The translations under genes and the position numbers were made by a program. From Bordetella parapertussis (GTDB taxonomy: Bacteria > Pseudomonadota > Gammaproteobacteria > Burkholderiales > SG8-41), in contig CAMCYP010000007.1 in assembly GCA_945885345.1 (NCBI GenBank), positions 51,166 to 115,165 of the forward strand: a stretch of 64,000 bases of DNA, in the 5' to 3' direction. The notes below the pieces were generated by a model. The model made no database searches. It was not told the origin of the DNA and worked only from the letters and a program-made list of their open reading frames with translations. This document shows positions 29,529-38,156 of the stretch, piece by piece (positions within the stretch are counted from its first letter, which is position 1; each line of letters opens with the position of its first letter).

Positions 29529-29656
29529 GCGGCATAGCCCCTAAGCGGCGGAGAAGCTATGCCGCGGCTCACAACCAAAGCAGCAGAGGGGTTATAAGCA
29601 GTGGCTCACAACCCAAGCAGCAGGGCGTTTAAGCCGCGGCATAGCTTCACCGCCGC
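29529..29656. repeat. composite inverted and direct repeat in the ntrC-gor gap
   Basis: A 25-base arm at 29545-29569 is matched in reverse complement by 29632-29656 with one mismatch. Between them GGCTCACAACC(A/C)AAGCAGCAG occurs twice (29566-29586 and 29603-29623, 20 of 21 identical). GCGGCATAGC also occurs directly at 29529-29538 and 29636-29645. The structure looks like a repetitive extragenic palindrome or a tiny non-coding mobile repeat. No open frame is visible inside it. Confidence 0.65.
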
Positions 29657-29664
29657 CGTTCCAA

Positions 29665-31068
29665 TTATGCTTCTTCGCCGCGGCCAGCCTCTATCTTCAA
29701 TTCCTGGATCTTGCGCGTCAGCGTGTTGCGCCCGAGGCCGAGCAGTTGCGCGGCTTCGATGCGCCGCCCGCCAGTCTGCGCCAGCGCCTTCAGGATCAGC
29801 GCTTTTTCGAACTGGTGTGTCAGTTCTTCCATGATGCCGGTCTCACCGCGATGCAGGCGCAGTTCGGCCTCCCTCCCCAGCGCAGTCACCCAGTCTTCCG
29901 CGCCGGCCGCTGTGGACTGCGCGCGCATCTCCGGCGGCAGATCCTTGACTTCAATGGTCGCCGCAGGCGCCATCACCGTCAGCCAGTGACACAGGTTTTC
30001 GAGCTGCCGCACATTGCCCGGCAAATCCTGCACGGCGATGTATTTCAGCGTCGCCTCGGCCAGGCGTTTGGATTCGACACCCAGGTCACGCGCACTTTTC
30101 TGCAGAAAATATTTCGCCAGCAGCGGAATGTCCTCGCGCCGCTCGCGCAGGGCCGGCAGCCGCAGGCGGATGACATTCAGGCGATGGAACAGGTCTTCAC
30201 GGAACAGTCCCTGCTTGACCCGCGCCTCGAGGTCCTGGTGGGTCGCCGCAATGACGCGTACATTGGCCTTGATCGGCTGATGACCGCCGACGCGGTAAAA
30301 ATTACCGTCGGAGAGCACGCGCAGCAGCCGGGTCTGCAGTTCCTGCGGCATGTCACCGATTTCGTCGAGGAACAGCGTGCCGCCCTCGGCCTGCTCGAAA
30401 CGCCCACGACGCATGTTCTGCGCGCCGGTAAATGCGCCGCGCTCATGGCCGAACAGTTCTGACTCCAGCAGCTCCTTGGGGATCGCCGCGGTGTTGATCG
30501 CGATAAAAGGCCGGCCCGCACGCGGGCTGTGCCGATGCAGCGCACTGGCCACCAGTTCCTTGCCGGTGCCCGACTCGCCGGTAATCATCACCGTGGCATG
30601 CGACTGCGAGAGCCGGCCGATGGCGCGGAACACTTCCTGCATTGCCGGCGCCTGGCCGAGGATTTCCGGCACGGCTTCACTGACTTCGCCCGAAGTATCC
30701 TGGCGCACGCTTTCATCCATCGCGCGGCGGATCAGCTCGACGGCATGATCGACGTCAAAGGGTTTGGGCAGATATTCATAGGCCCCGCCCTGGAATGCAG
30801 TCACCGCGCTTTCCAGGTCGGAGTAAGCGGTCATGATGATCACCGGCAGCGAGGGATGGCGCAATTTGGCCTGCTGCAGCAATTCCAGACCGGATTCTCC
30901 GGGCATGCGGATGTCGCTGACCACGACCTGCGGCACTTCGTCCTCCAGCGCCACCAGCGCCTCGCGCGCCGAAGCAAATGCCTTGAATGCGATGTTCTCG
31001 CGGGTCAGGGCCTTTTCGAACACCCAGCGTATCGAACGATCGTCGTCAATAATCCAGACAGGTTTCAT
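29665..31068 (-). CDS. ntrC: nitrogen regulation response regulator NtrC (sigma-54 activator)
   Basis: The 467 aa protein has three domains. The receiver (MKPVWIIDDDRSIRW) carries the phosphoacceptor Asp in VSDIRMPG (D52). The AAA+ sigma-54 domain has Walker A GESGTGKE, the sigma-54 contact loop GAFTGA and Walker B GGTLFLDEIGDM. The C-terminal Fis-type helix-turn-helix is AAQLLGLGRNTLTRKIQEL. The start is the ATG at 31066-31068, since the slightly longer frame would begin at TTG. It is the last gene of glnA-DUF4124-ntrB-ntrC and lies 40 bases after ntrB. Confidence 0.97.
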   Translation of the reverse strand: MKPVWIIDDDRSIRWVFEKALTRENIAFKAFASAREALVALEDEVPQVVVSDIRMPGESGLELLQQAKLRHPSLPVIIMTAYSDLESAVTAFQGGAYEYLPKPFDVDHAVELIRRAMDESVRQDTSGEVSEAVPEILGQAPAMQEVFRAIGRLSQSHATVMITGESGTGKELVASALHRHSPRAGRPFIAINTAAIPKELLESELFGHERGAFTGAQNMRRGRFEQAEGGTLFLDEIGDMPQELQTRLLRVLSDGNFYRVGGHQPIKANVRVIAATHQDLEARVKQGLFREDLFHRLNVIRLRLPALRERREDIPLLAKYFLQKSARDLGVESKRLAEATLKYIAVQDLPGNVRQLENLCHWLTVMAPAATIEVKDLPPEMRAQSTAAGAEDWVTALGREAELRLHRGETGIMEELTHQFEKALILKALAQTGGRRIEAAQLLGLGRNTLTRKIQELKIEAGRGEEA

Positions 31069-31108
31069 TTTATTTCGCAATCATAAATGGGGGGCTGGAC
31101 GCAGGCAT

Positions 31109-32221
31109 TCAACGCTCCGCAGAACGCGGCGAGCGCGGTTCATCCTGCACCGGAAGCAGCAATGTGAAACAGGTCTTGCCGGGTGCGCTTTCGAAAGTGA
31201 TTGCGCCGTGATGCTGAGTGACAAAATTGTGTGCAATCGTCAGCCCGAGACCGCTGCCGCCTTCACGGCCTGAAATCAGCGGCTGGAACACGCGTGCGCG
31301 CATGTCTTCGGGAATGCCGGGGCCGTTGTCGCTGATCTCCACCTGCACCGCATGACGGAAACGGCGGCGTGCCAGCGTGACCTGGCGCGCAATGCGCGTC
31401 TTCAGCCGGATCTCGCCGTTGCTTTTGCCACCATCATTGCCGCCTTCCTTTTCGACACTCTTGATCGCCTGTGCGGCATTGCGCGTGATGTTGAGCACGA
31501 CCTGTATCAGCTGCTCGCGGTCACCGGTCAACACCGGCATGCTGGTGTCGTAGTCACGACGCACGATCATGCCGGGAAACTCGGCAAGGATCACGCTGCG
31601 CACGCGCTCCAGCACTTCATGGATGTTCACCGGCCCCGGCAACGGCAGCCGGTGCGGCGTCAGCAGACGGTCCATCAAGGACTGCAAGCGGTCGGATTCC
31701 TTGATGATGACCTGCGTGTACTCGTGCAATGCCGGTCGCTCGAGTTCGCGGTCGAGCAGCTGGGCTGCGCCGCGGATGCCGCCCAGCGGATTCTTGATTT
31801 CATGCGCCAGATTGCGGATCAGGTCGCGGTGTGCCTGGCTTTGCTCGAGCAGCCGCGCCTCGCGTTCGACACGCAACTGCTGGTCGATCTGCCGAAACTC
31901 GAGCAATGTGCCGCTGGCCGCCGAACCGCGATCGGTGGGGCTCACCGTGCAAGCCAGGTTCAGGCGCAAGCGGCCGTTGATCGCAAACTCGAGTTCATGC
32001 TCGGTATAACTGCAATTGTTGGAATGCGCATAGCTGATCGCCGCAGCAAGCACGGCGTTATCACCAAACAGCCGCTCGAGCGTCAGCCCGGCAACGTTGG
32101 TCGTTGACGCCTCGAGCAGGTTTTCTGCGGCAGGGTTCATGTAGAGCACGGCTTGTTTGTCGTCGACCACCACCACGGCGGTCGCGAGCAGATCAAGTCC
32201 GTTCAGCGCCGCAGTGCTCAT
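31109..32221 (-). CDS. ntrB: nitrogen regulation sensor histidine kinase NtrB
   Basis: Cytoplasmic kinase/phosphatase that phosphorylates NtrC under nitrogen limitation, controlled by PII proteins. In 370 aa there is an N-terminal PAS domain (VVVDDKQAVLYMNPAAENLL), the H-box LAHEIKNPLGGIRGAAQLL with the phosphorylated His near residue 140, and an ATPase domain with an N box (LNITRNAAQA), DNGPGIPE and GGSGLGLTIAHNFV. No membrane segments are seen. It sits 133 bases after the DUF4124 gene and 40 bases before ntrC. Confidence 0.96.
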   Translation of the reverse strand: MSTAALNGLDLLATAVVVVDDKQAVLYMNPAAENLLEASTTNVAGLTLERLFGDNAVLAAAISYAHSNNCSYTEHELEFAINGRLRLNLACTVSPTDRGSAASGTLLEFRQIDQQLRVEREARLLEQSQAHRDLIRNLAHEIKNPLGGIRGAAQLLDRELERPALHEYTQVIIKESDRLQSLMDRLLTPHRLPLPGPVNIHEVLERVRSVILAEFPGMIVRRDYDTSMPVLTGDREQLIQVVLNITRNAAQAIKSVEKEGGNDGGKSNGEIRLKTRIARQVTLARRRFRHAVQVEISDNGPGIPEDMRARVFQPLISGREGGSGLGLTIAHNFVTQHHGAITFESAPGKTCFTLLLPVQDEPRSPRSAER

Positions 32222-32354
32222 GGCATCGGTTCATGGTGTGCTGGAGCAAAAAACAAGCCAGCACGGCCATGCGGCGGACGGGTCGGAACGAAGAGGGGGG
32301 AGAACTCTGCGGGGGCGGCGGCAGGTGCAAGGCCGACGCGCAACATCAGGACAG

Positions 32355-32840
32355 CTAGCGCAGTGAGGATATTTCCTTGCGCAGGTTGGCGATGTTGTTC
32401 TCGTGCAACGAGACCTTCTTTTTGAACGGCTCCAGCCGTTCGAGTACCCGCTGATAATTGCGCTCGCTGCCGAGGCGGATAGCCTCCTGCTCGGCAAGAT
32501 CTTTCCTCGCCTGGTCGAGCAGTTTCTGCTCGCCGGCCAGTTCCTGCTCCAGGATCTTGCGCCGCTCGCCGTCGCGCTGCTGCTGCGTCGGCGCATCGAC
32601 TTTGGGGAAGTTGCCGGCTGCAGCCTGCGGTCTGGTTTCGCCCTTGGCCGCAGGCTTGGGCGACGGCGCGCTCGACACCGGCGGCAGGTTCATCGGTTTG
32701 CAGCCCGCCGCCTCCGCCTTGACGTTGGTAAACCGCTTGTTGCCGCTGCTGTCCACGCACTCCCATATATCGGCGCGGGCCGGGCTTGAAACCCCCAGCA
32801 ACAGCATTGATAAGATGAATAAAAGCGTAAGCAAACGCAT
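32355..32840 (-). CDS. DUF4124 protein with signal peptide and coiled coil
   Basis: A 161 aa exported protein starting at the ATG at 32838-32840. It has a signal peptide (MRLLTLLFILSMLLLGVSSPARA), then DUF4124 (DIWECVDSSGNKRFTNVKAEA) with two cysteines, a Pro/Ala linker, and a charged helical C-terminus (about residues 85-161) predicted to be a coiled coil, with EQELAGEQKLLDQARKDLA. Function is unknown. Its place between glnA and ntrB suggests co-transcription with the nitrogen genes, although the glnA terminator lies upstream of it. Confidence 0.8.
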   Translation of the reverse strand: MRLLTLLFILSMLLLGVSSPARADIWECVDSSGNKRFTNVKAEAAGCKPMNLPPVSSAPSPKPAAKGETRPQAAAGNFPKVDAPTQQQRDGERRKILEQELAGEQKLLDQARKDLAEQEAIRLGSERNYQRVLERLEPFKKKVSLHENNIANLRKEISSLR

Positions 32841-32997
32841 GGGTAGCCCCGGTTGATCCCGCCCGAAGGCCGGCATTTCTTCCAACGGGAACAGCATCCG
32901 TGTGGTTGACTTGCAGCATGAGCAAAGGAGGGCTAAGTCTATGTCAGTAAAGAAAATTTCGCAATCGCACCGGATGTTTTCCGGGGCTCCGGAAAAC

Positions 32998-33025
32998 AAA
33001 AGGGCGGGTACATGCCCGCCCTTTT
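32998..33025 (-). terminator. intrinsic terminator after glnA
   Basis: An 11-base stem (AAAAGGGCGGG with CCCGCCCTTTT) around a six-base loop. On the minus strand it is followed by TTTTGTTTT, 17 bases after the glnA stop codon. It should limit read-through from glnA to the DUF4124 and ntrBC genes. Confidence 0.9.
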
Positions 33026-33041
33026 GCCGAAGCGCATGCGA

Positions 33042-34454
33042 TCAGAGGCTGTAGTACAGCTGGAACTCGAGCGGATGCGTGGTCATGCGGAAAGCCGTGA
33101 CCTCCTCCATTTTCAACGCGATGTAAGCGTCGATCATTTCGTTGGAGAACACCCCGCCACGTGTCAGGAACTCGCGATCCTTGTCGAGATACTCGAGTGC
33201 CTGGTCGAGCGAAGAGCAGACGTTCGGCACTTTCTTCGCTTCTTCCGGCGGCAGATCGTACAGGTTCTTGTCGACGGCATCGCCGGGATGGATCTTGTTC
33301 TGGATACCATCAAGGCCCGCCATCAACATTGCGGTAAACGCCAGATACGGATTTGCAGTCGGATCCGGGAAACGGACTTCGATGCGACGCGCTTTCGGGC
33401 TGGCGACGTACGGGATGCGGATCGATGCCGAACGGTTTTTCGCGGAGTAGGCGAGGTTGATCGGAGCTTCAAAGCCCGGTACCAAGCGCTTGTAGGAGTT
33501 GGTGCCCGGATTGGTGATCGCGTTCAGCGCACGGGCATGCTTGATGATGCCGCCGATGTAAAACAGCGCGAGTTCGGACAGCCCGGCATAACCGTTGCCG
33601 CTGAACAGGTTCTGGCCGCCCTTCCAGACCGACTGGTGCACATGCATGCCCGAACCGTTGTCGCCAACGATGGGCTTCGGCATGAAGGTTGCCGTCTTGC
33701 CGTAGGAATGCGCAACATTGTGCACGGTGTACTTGAGGATCTGGTTCCAGTCGGCACGTTTGACCAGGCTGGTATACAGGGTACCGATCTCGCACTGACC
33801 GGGCGCCGCCACTTCATGATGATGCACTTCTACCGGCACGCCCTGCTCTTCAAGCGCGAGGCACATCGCGGAGCGAATGTCCTGCAGCGAATCCACCGGC
33901 GGCACCGGGAAATAACCGCCCTTGATTGCGGGACGGTGGCCCATGTTGCCGCCTTCCATGTCGTCACCGGAAGACCACGGTGCTTCGGAGCTCTTTACTT
34001 TGACCATCGAGCCCGACATGTCGACGCTCCAGGTCACCGAATCAAAAACGAAGAATTCGGGTTCCGGACCGAAATAGGCGGTATCGCCGATGCCGGACGA
34101 TTTGAGATAAGCCTCGCCGCGTTTGGCAATCGAGCGCGGATCACGGTCGTAGCCCTTGCCGTCCGACGGTTCGACCACGTCGCAGGTCAGGTTCAGCGTC
34201 GCTTCGTCCATGAAGGGATCCATGCGCGCGCTGCCCGGATCCGGCATCAGCAGCATGTCCGAGGCCTCGATGCCCTTCCAGCCGGCGATCGATGAGCCGT
34301 CAAACGCATGGCCGTCGGTGAACTTGTCTTCGCCGAACATCTTGGTCGGCACGGACACGTGCTGTTCCTTGCCGCGGGTGTCGGTAAATCGCAGGTCAAC
34401 GAATTTGACTTCGTTGTCCTTGAGCATCTTCATGACATCGGTAGCGCTTCCCAT
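33042..34454 (-). CDS. glnA: glutamine synthetase type I
   Basis: Makes glutamine from glutamate, ammonia and ATP; a dodecamer of 470 aa subunits. Visible signatures are the beta-grasp [25 protein letters not shown], the ATP/metal block [30 protein letters not shown], and NRSASIRIP. The adenylylation tyrosine lies in NLYDLPPEE (about residue 398), so control by GlnE is expected. A strong AGGAGAG site precedes the ATG. Upstream are a sigma-54 promoter and two NtrC-type sites. Confidence 0.98.
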   Translation of the reverse strand: MGSATDVMKMLKDNEVKFVDLRFTDTRGKEQHVSVPTKMFGEDKFTDGHAFDGSSIAGWKGIEASDMLLMPDPGSARMDPFMDEATLNLTCDVVEPSDGKGYDRDPRSIAKRGEAYLKSSGIGDTAYFGPEPEFFVFDSVTWSVDMSGSMVKVKSSEAPWSSGDDMEGGNMGHRPAIKGGYFPVPPVDSLQDIRSAMCLALEEQGVPVEVHHHEVAAPGQCEIGTLYTSLVKRADWNQILKYTVHNVAHSYGKTATFMPKPIVGDNGSGMHVHQSVWKGGQNLFSGNGYAGLSELALFYIGGIIKHARALNAITNPGTNSYKRLVPGFEAPINLAYSAKNRSASIRIPYVASPKARRIEVRFPDPTANPYLAFTAMLMAGLDGIQNKIHPGDAVDKNLYDLPPEEAKKVPNVCSSLDQALEYLDKDREFLTRGGVFSNEMIDAYIALKMEEVTAFRMTTHPLEFQLYYSL

Positions 34455-34521
34455 CTAACTCTCCTAACGATTGCTAATGATTAAAGGGATTGGGGATCAA
34501 ATTCGTTCCGGCGACCCTATT

Positions 34522-34539
34522 CAGCAGGATGTGTACCAA
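34522..34539 (-). promoter_or_regulatory. sigma-54 promoter of glnA
   Basis: On the minus strand the sequence TTGGTACACATCCTGCTG has GG and GC separated by exactly ten bases, as in the -24/-12 consensus TGGCAC-N5-TTGC. It lies about 70 bases upstream of the glnA ATG. A start site near 34512 is inferred. Confidence 0.75.
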
Positions 34540-34600
34540 GGCGGTGCACCCTTATCTTTTTGAATCTAAATCGAAATTTATCCAAGAGCCCCCGACAAAC

Positions 34601-34615
34601 GCACCAATTCTGTGC
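34601..34615. promoter_or_regulatory. NtrC-type binding site, promoter-proximal
   Basis: GCACCAATTCTGTGC fits the GCAC-N7-GTGC form of the NtrC consensus. Its centre is about 96 bases upstream of the inferred glnA transcription start. Confidence 0.7.
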
Positions 34616-34630
34616 GTCTTGATTGGTGAC

Positions 34631-34645
34631 GCACTATTATAGTGC
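34631..34645. promoter_or_regulatory. NtrC-type binding site, promoter-distal
   Basis: GCACTATTATAGTGC is a perfect palindrome of the GCAC-N7-GTGC type and extends to ACGCACTA-TTA-TAGTGCGT (34629-34647). It is centred 30 bases from the first site, about three helical turns, as in classic glnA enhancers. Confidence 0.75.
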
Positions 34646-34705
34646 GTACATCGCTTGCCTGCACCCGCTAGAATGCGCAACTCCGCATCCTTGATGGCCA
34701 ATACC

Positions 34706-35158
34706 ATGAGCGACACCGACTCCATACTTGAAGCTGCGCGCGACCGCGCCCGGCAAATGGGCCTGCCTTACAGCGGTGCCTTATCCCCGCAGGAAGCTTG
34801 GCAACTGTGGAAATCCGTGCCCGGTGCGCAACTGGTCGACGTGCGCACCCGCGCCGAATGGGACTGGGTCGGGCGCATCCCCGGCGCGATCGAGATCGAA
34901 CTGCTGTCCTATCCCGGCAACCGTCCCAACCCGGCTTTCGTGCAGGAACTGCAGCAAAAAGTCGCTGCGGAAGCGCCGGTGCTGTTCATCTGCCGCAGCG
35001 GTGGCCGCTCACACAATGCCGCGATGCTGGCGCAGCAGGCCGGTTATGCCGAAAGTTACAACGTGCTGGAAGGTTTTGAGGGGGATCGCGATCCGCAGGG
35101 CCATCGCAACACGGTGGGCGGCTGGCGCGCGGCAGATCTGCCCTGGACTCAGGGCTGA
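34706..35158 (+). CDS. rhodanese-like domain protein
   Basis: A single-domain sulfurtransferase-like protein of about 150 aa. The start ATG at 34706 is chosen (MSDTDSILEAARDRARQMG); an in-frame ATG four codons earlier is possible and neither has a strong ribosome site. The rhodanese fold is shown by LVDVRTRAEWDWVGRIPGAI and the catalytic cysteine loop FICRSGGRSHNAA. The substrate is not known. It is divergent from glnA and converges on uppP. Confidence 0.88.
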   Translation: MSDTDSILEAARDRARQMGLPYSGALSPQEAWQLWKSVPGAQLVDVRTRAEWDWVGRIPGAIEIELLSYPGNRPNPAFVQELQQKVAAEAPVLFICRSGGRSHNAAMLAQQAGYAESYNVLEGFEGDRDPQGHRNTVGGWRAADLPWTQG

Positions 35159-35166
35159 ACCCAGCC

Positions 35167-35187
35167 GTTAGCAGTTACCGGTTACCA
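35167..35187. repeat. three tandem heptads (GTTAGCA, GTTACCG, GTTACCA)
   Basis: A short heptad run between the rhodanese stop and the uppP stop, overlapping the last bases of uppP. It resembles the heptads at 2600-2641 read on one strand. Confidence 0.4.
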
Positions 35188-35997
35188 GTGAATGATGCCG
35201 GTATACGCGCTGGCGAGAATGAACAGTCCGAATCCGATGCGGTACCAGGCAAACACGCGGAAATCATGTGTGGCCACGTAGCGCATCAGCCAGCGGATGC
35301 AGATAAACGCAGAAAAAAACGCGGTCACGATGCCGATGCCGAACAGGCCGATATCATCGGCCGACAACAGCGTGCGGTTTTTGTAGAGATCGTAGGCGCC
35401 GGCGGCCATCAGTGTCGGCACCGCGAGAAAAAAAGAAAATTCCGTCGCCGCGCGGCGTGACAGTCCGAACAGCATGCCGCCGATAATGGTTGCCCCGGAG
35501 CGGGACACCCCGGGAATCAGCGCCGCAGCCTGCGCAAAGCCGACTTTCAGCGCATCACGCCAGGTCATGCGATCGACATCAGCGATGCGCACCGGACGCT
35601 CACGCCGCTCCACCCACAGGATCACGAAACCGCCGATGATCAGCGCCACGGCCACCGGCACCGCATGAAACAGATGGGCCTTGATCATCGAGCCCAGCGC
35701 CAGACCGATGATCGCCGCGGGCACGAAAGCGGCGATGAGATTCAACACAAAACCCTGCGCTGTCGCATCCGCCGTCAGACCGCGCAACACCCCGAGGAAA
35801 CGCGCGCGGAATTCCCAGCACACGGCCAGCATCGCGCCGGTCTGGATCACCAGTTCGAACACCTTGCCTTTTTCGTCGTTGAAATCAAGCAGCCCGCCGA
35901 CGATGATCAGATGGCCGGTGCTTGATACCGGCAGAAATTCGGTGAGACCTTCGACGATGCCCATGATCAGGGCTTTGAGTGCCAGCGCGGGATCCAT
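35182..35997 (-). CDS. uppP: undecaprenyl-diphosphatase UppP/BacA
   Basis: Integral membrane phosphatase that recycles undecaprenyl pyrophosphate to the monophosphate carrier for peptidoglycan and O-antigen synthesis. The 271 aa frame has many hydrophobic helices and both signature loops: [15 protein letters not shown] (about residues 16-30) and [14 protein letters not shown] (about 161-174). Length matches the E. coli protein (273 aa). Confidence 0.96.
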   Translation of the reverse strand: MDPALALKALIMGIVEGLTEFLPVSSTGHLIIVGGLLDFNDEKGKVFELVIQTGAMLAVCWEFRARFLGVLRGLTADATAQGFVLNLIAAFVPAAIIGLALGSMIKAHLFHAVPVAVALIIGGFVILWVERRERPVRIADVDRMTWRDALKVGFAQAAALIPGVSRSGATIIGGMLFGLSRRAATEFSFFLAVPTLMAAGAYDLYKNRTLLSADDIGLFGIGIVTAFFSAFICIRWLMRYVATHDFRVFAWYRIGFGLFILASAYTGIIHW

Positions 35998-36014
35998 GGC
36001 GGTATTTTACTTTA

Positions 36015-36090
36015 GTGATTGGGTGATTAAGTGATTAGGTAATTAAACCCGGGGACCCTCACCGCAATCACTTAATCACCTAATCACCAG
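36015..36090. repeat. opposed octamer arrays, uppP to ABC-permease gap
   Basis: Left units are GTGATTGG, GTGATTAA, GTGATTAG, GTAATTAA (36015-36046). After a 20-base spacer the reverse-complement type appears: AATCACTT, AATCACCT, AATCACCA (36067-36090). The two sides could form a long hairpin. Orientation is opposed, as at 45763-45955. Confidence 0.75.
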
Positions 36091-36098
36091 TATTCAAG

Positions 36099-37331
36099 TC
36101 ACTCGTATCTAAGCGCTTCGATCGGTAGCAACCGCGATGCCTTGCGCGCGGGATAAAACCCGAAAAATATGCCGATCGCCGCGGAGAATCCCACGGCCAG
36201 CGCCACCGGCTCAATGCCGAGCTGGATCGGCCAACCGACAAACTGGCCGATCGCCAGCGAGCCGCCGACACCCAGCGCAATGCCAAGCAGACCGCCGATC
36301 AGCGCCAGTGTGATCGCCTCCACCAGGAACTGGGTCAGGATGTCACGTCCGCGCGCACCCACCGCCATGCGCAGGCCGATTTCCCGCGTGCGTTCGGTCA
36401 CTGATACCAGCATGATGTTCATGATGCCGATGCCACCGACCAGCAGCGACACCGAGGCGACCGCCGCCAGCAGCAGTCCCATGATGCGGCTGGATTCCTC
36501 CCGGGTGGCCAGCACTTCCGACAGGTTGCGCAGCGTAAAATCGTCCTCGCGGTCCTGCTGGATGCGATGACGCTGGCGCAGCAGGTTGCGAATCTGCGCT
36601 TCCGCTTCCGTCATATCCTCGCCATCGCGCACCTTGATCGAAACCGAACCCACGGTACGCAAGCGGCCAGCGCCCTGACCCAGCACCCGTTTGCGTGCTG
36701 TCGAGATCGGCATCAGGATCACATCATCCTGATCCTGGCCCATCAGGCTCTGCCCTTTTTTTTCCAGTGTGCCGATGACCGTGAACGGCACCTTGCGAAT
36801 GCGTATGACCTGCCCCACCGGATCAGTATCGCCGAACAGATTGCGCGCCACGGTGTCGCCCAACAGGGCGACCTTGGCCGCGCCGGCGATATCTGCCGGT
36901 TCAAAACCCTTGCCCTGCGCCACCACCCAGTTGCGTGCCTCGAAATACTCGGGGGTCACTCCGAAAAAAACCGTCGACCAGTTGCCGGTGCCACCCACCA
37001 CCTGGCCGGTACCACGCAGGGTCGGTGCCGAAGCCTGCACTGTGGACACATCGCGCTGGATCGCATAACCGTCCTCCTCGGTCAACGTATTGCGCGAACC
37101 GGCACCCATGCGCACACCGCCGCTGGTGGAAGAGCCTGGCATCAGGATGATCAAGTTGGTGCCGAGGCCCTTGATCTGCTCTTCGATGCGTGTCTGGGCA
37201 CCGGAACCGACGGCAATCATGGTGATCACTGCTGAAACACCGATGATGATGCCGAGCATGGTCAATGCGCTGCGCAGCTTGTTGATGCGCAGCGCACGCA
37301 GCGCGATGCGGATACTGGCAAGCACATTCAT
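36099..37331 (-). CDS. MacB-like ABC transporter permease
   Basis: The 410 aa protein has one N-terminal hydrophobic helix (LTMLGIIIGVSAVITMIAV), a large periplasmic MacB_PCD domain (about residues 45-260) and three C-terminal membrane helices of the FtsX fold (LLLAAVASVSLLVGGIGIMNIMLVSVTER onwards, seen as GGIGIMNIMLVSVTERTREIG). In E. coli MacB the ATPase and permease are fused; here the ATPase is a separate gene whose stop overlaps this start by four bases. With the adaptor and ATPase it should form a tripartite export pump, probably with TolC. The cargo is unknown. Confidence 0.93.
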   Translation of the reverse strand: MNVLASIRIALRALRINKLRSALTMLGIIIGVSAVITMIAVGSGAQTRIEEQIKGLGTNLIILMPGSSTSGGVRMGAGSRNTLTEEDGYAIQRDVSTVQASAPTLRGTGQVVGGTGNWSTVFFGVTPEYFEARNWVVAQGKGFEPADIAGAAKVALLGDTVARNLFGDTDPVGQVIRIRKVPFTVIGTLEKKGQSLMGQDQDDVILMPISTARKRVLGQGAGRLRTVGSVSIKVRDGEDMTEAEAQIRNLLRQRHRIQQDREDDFTLRNLSEVLATREESSRIMGLLLAAVASVSLLVGGIGIMNIMLVSVTERTREIGLRMAVGARGRDILTQFLVEAITLALIGGLLGIALGVGGSLAIGQFVGWPIQLGIEPVALAVGFSAAIGIFFGFYPARKASRLLPIEALRYE

Positions 37332-38101
37332 GTCTGCACCTCGTCCGGTCGCATCTCATCTCCGACCTGCTCCGAGCGCAATCGCGCCACCAGCGCCGCG
37401 GCATCCTGCGGTTGCTCAACCACACGATCCTCGGTAACACGACCGTCGCGAAACGTAATCACGCGCTTGGCGAACTCGGCAATGTCATGCTCATGGGTCA
37501 CCAGCACCACCGTCATGCCCTGTGCGTTCAACTGCTGCAGCAGCGCCATCACCTCGCAACTGGTCAGCGTATCCAGCGCACCGGTGGGTTCATCAGCAAG
37601 GATCAGTACCGGATCATTGACCAGCGCCCGTGCAATCGCCACGCGCTGCTGCTGCCCGCCCGACAACTGCGCCGGATGATGATGGCCGCGATCGGCAAGG
37701 CCGACCTCGGCGAGGCGCGCCGCCGCACGGCGGTTGCGCTCCTCCCCGGGAACTCCGCAATACAACAACGGCAGTGCGATGTTTTCCAGCGCCGAAGTGC
37801 GTGGCAGCAGATTGAAACTCTGGAACACAAAACCGATGCGCCGGTTGCGGATGGCCGCCAGCGCATCGCTGTCGAGGCCCGATACCCGATCACCGGCCAG
37901 CAGGTACTCCCCGCTGGACGGCGTATCCAGGCAACCGAGCAGGTTCATGAAGGTCGACTTGCCGGAACCCGAAGGCCCCATCACCGCAACAAATTCGCCG
38001 GCGTCGATGTCCACCGACACACCGCGCAGCGCTTGCACGGTAAAGCCGCCCAGTGCATAGGATTTGGCCAGTTCGCGGGTGGTGATCAGCGGGGTCGACA
38101 T
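37328..38101 (-). CDS. MacB-like ABC transporter ATP-binding protein
   Basis: A 257 aa ABC ATPase of the LolD/MacB type. Motifs are Walker A GPSGSGKST (about residues 42-50), signature LSGGQQQRVAIARAL, Walker B LILADEPTGALD and the switch His in VLVTHEHD. It is 55 bases downstream of the adaptor gene and overlaps the permease gene. Confidence 0.95.
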   Translation of the reverse strand: MSTPLITTRELAKSYALGGFTVQALRGVSVDIDAGEFVAVMGPSGSGKSTFMNLLGCLDTPSSGEYLLAGDRVSGLDSDALAAIRNRRIGFVFQSFNLLPRTSALENIALPLLYCGVPGEERNRRAAARLAEVGLADRGHHHPAQLSGGQQQRVAIARALVNDPVLILADEPTGALDTLTSCEVMALLQQLNAQGMTVVLVTHEHDIAEFAKRVITFRDGRVTEDRVVEQPQDAAALVARLRSEQVGDEMRPDEVQT

Positions 38102-38156
38102 CGTGCGGCGTCAGGGTCTCGGCAATACATCCGTTAAAAACCTGTTGTTTTTATTT

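Noticed and set aside
29529..29656. Insertion sequence ends
   Set aside because: The inverted repeats enclose only about 60 bases and no transposase frame, so at most a non-autonomous element.
33012..34295. Plus-strand open frame opposite glnA
   Set aside because: Glutamine synthetase is unmistakable on the minus strand and the antisense product shows no family features.
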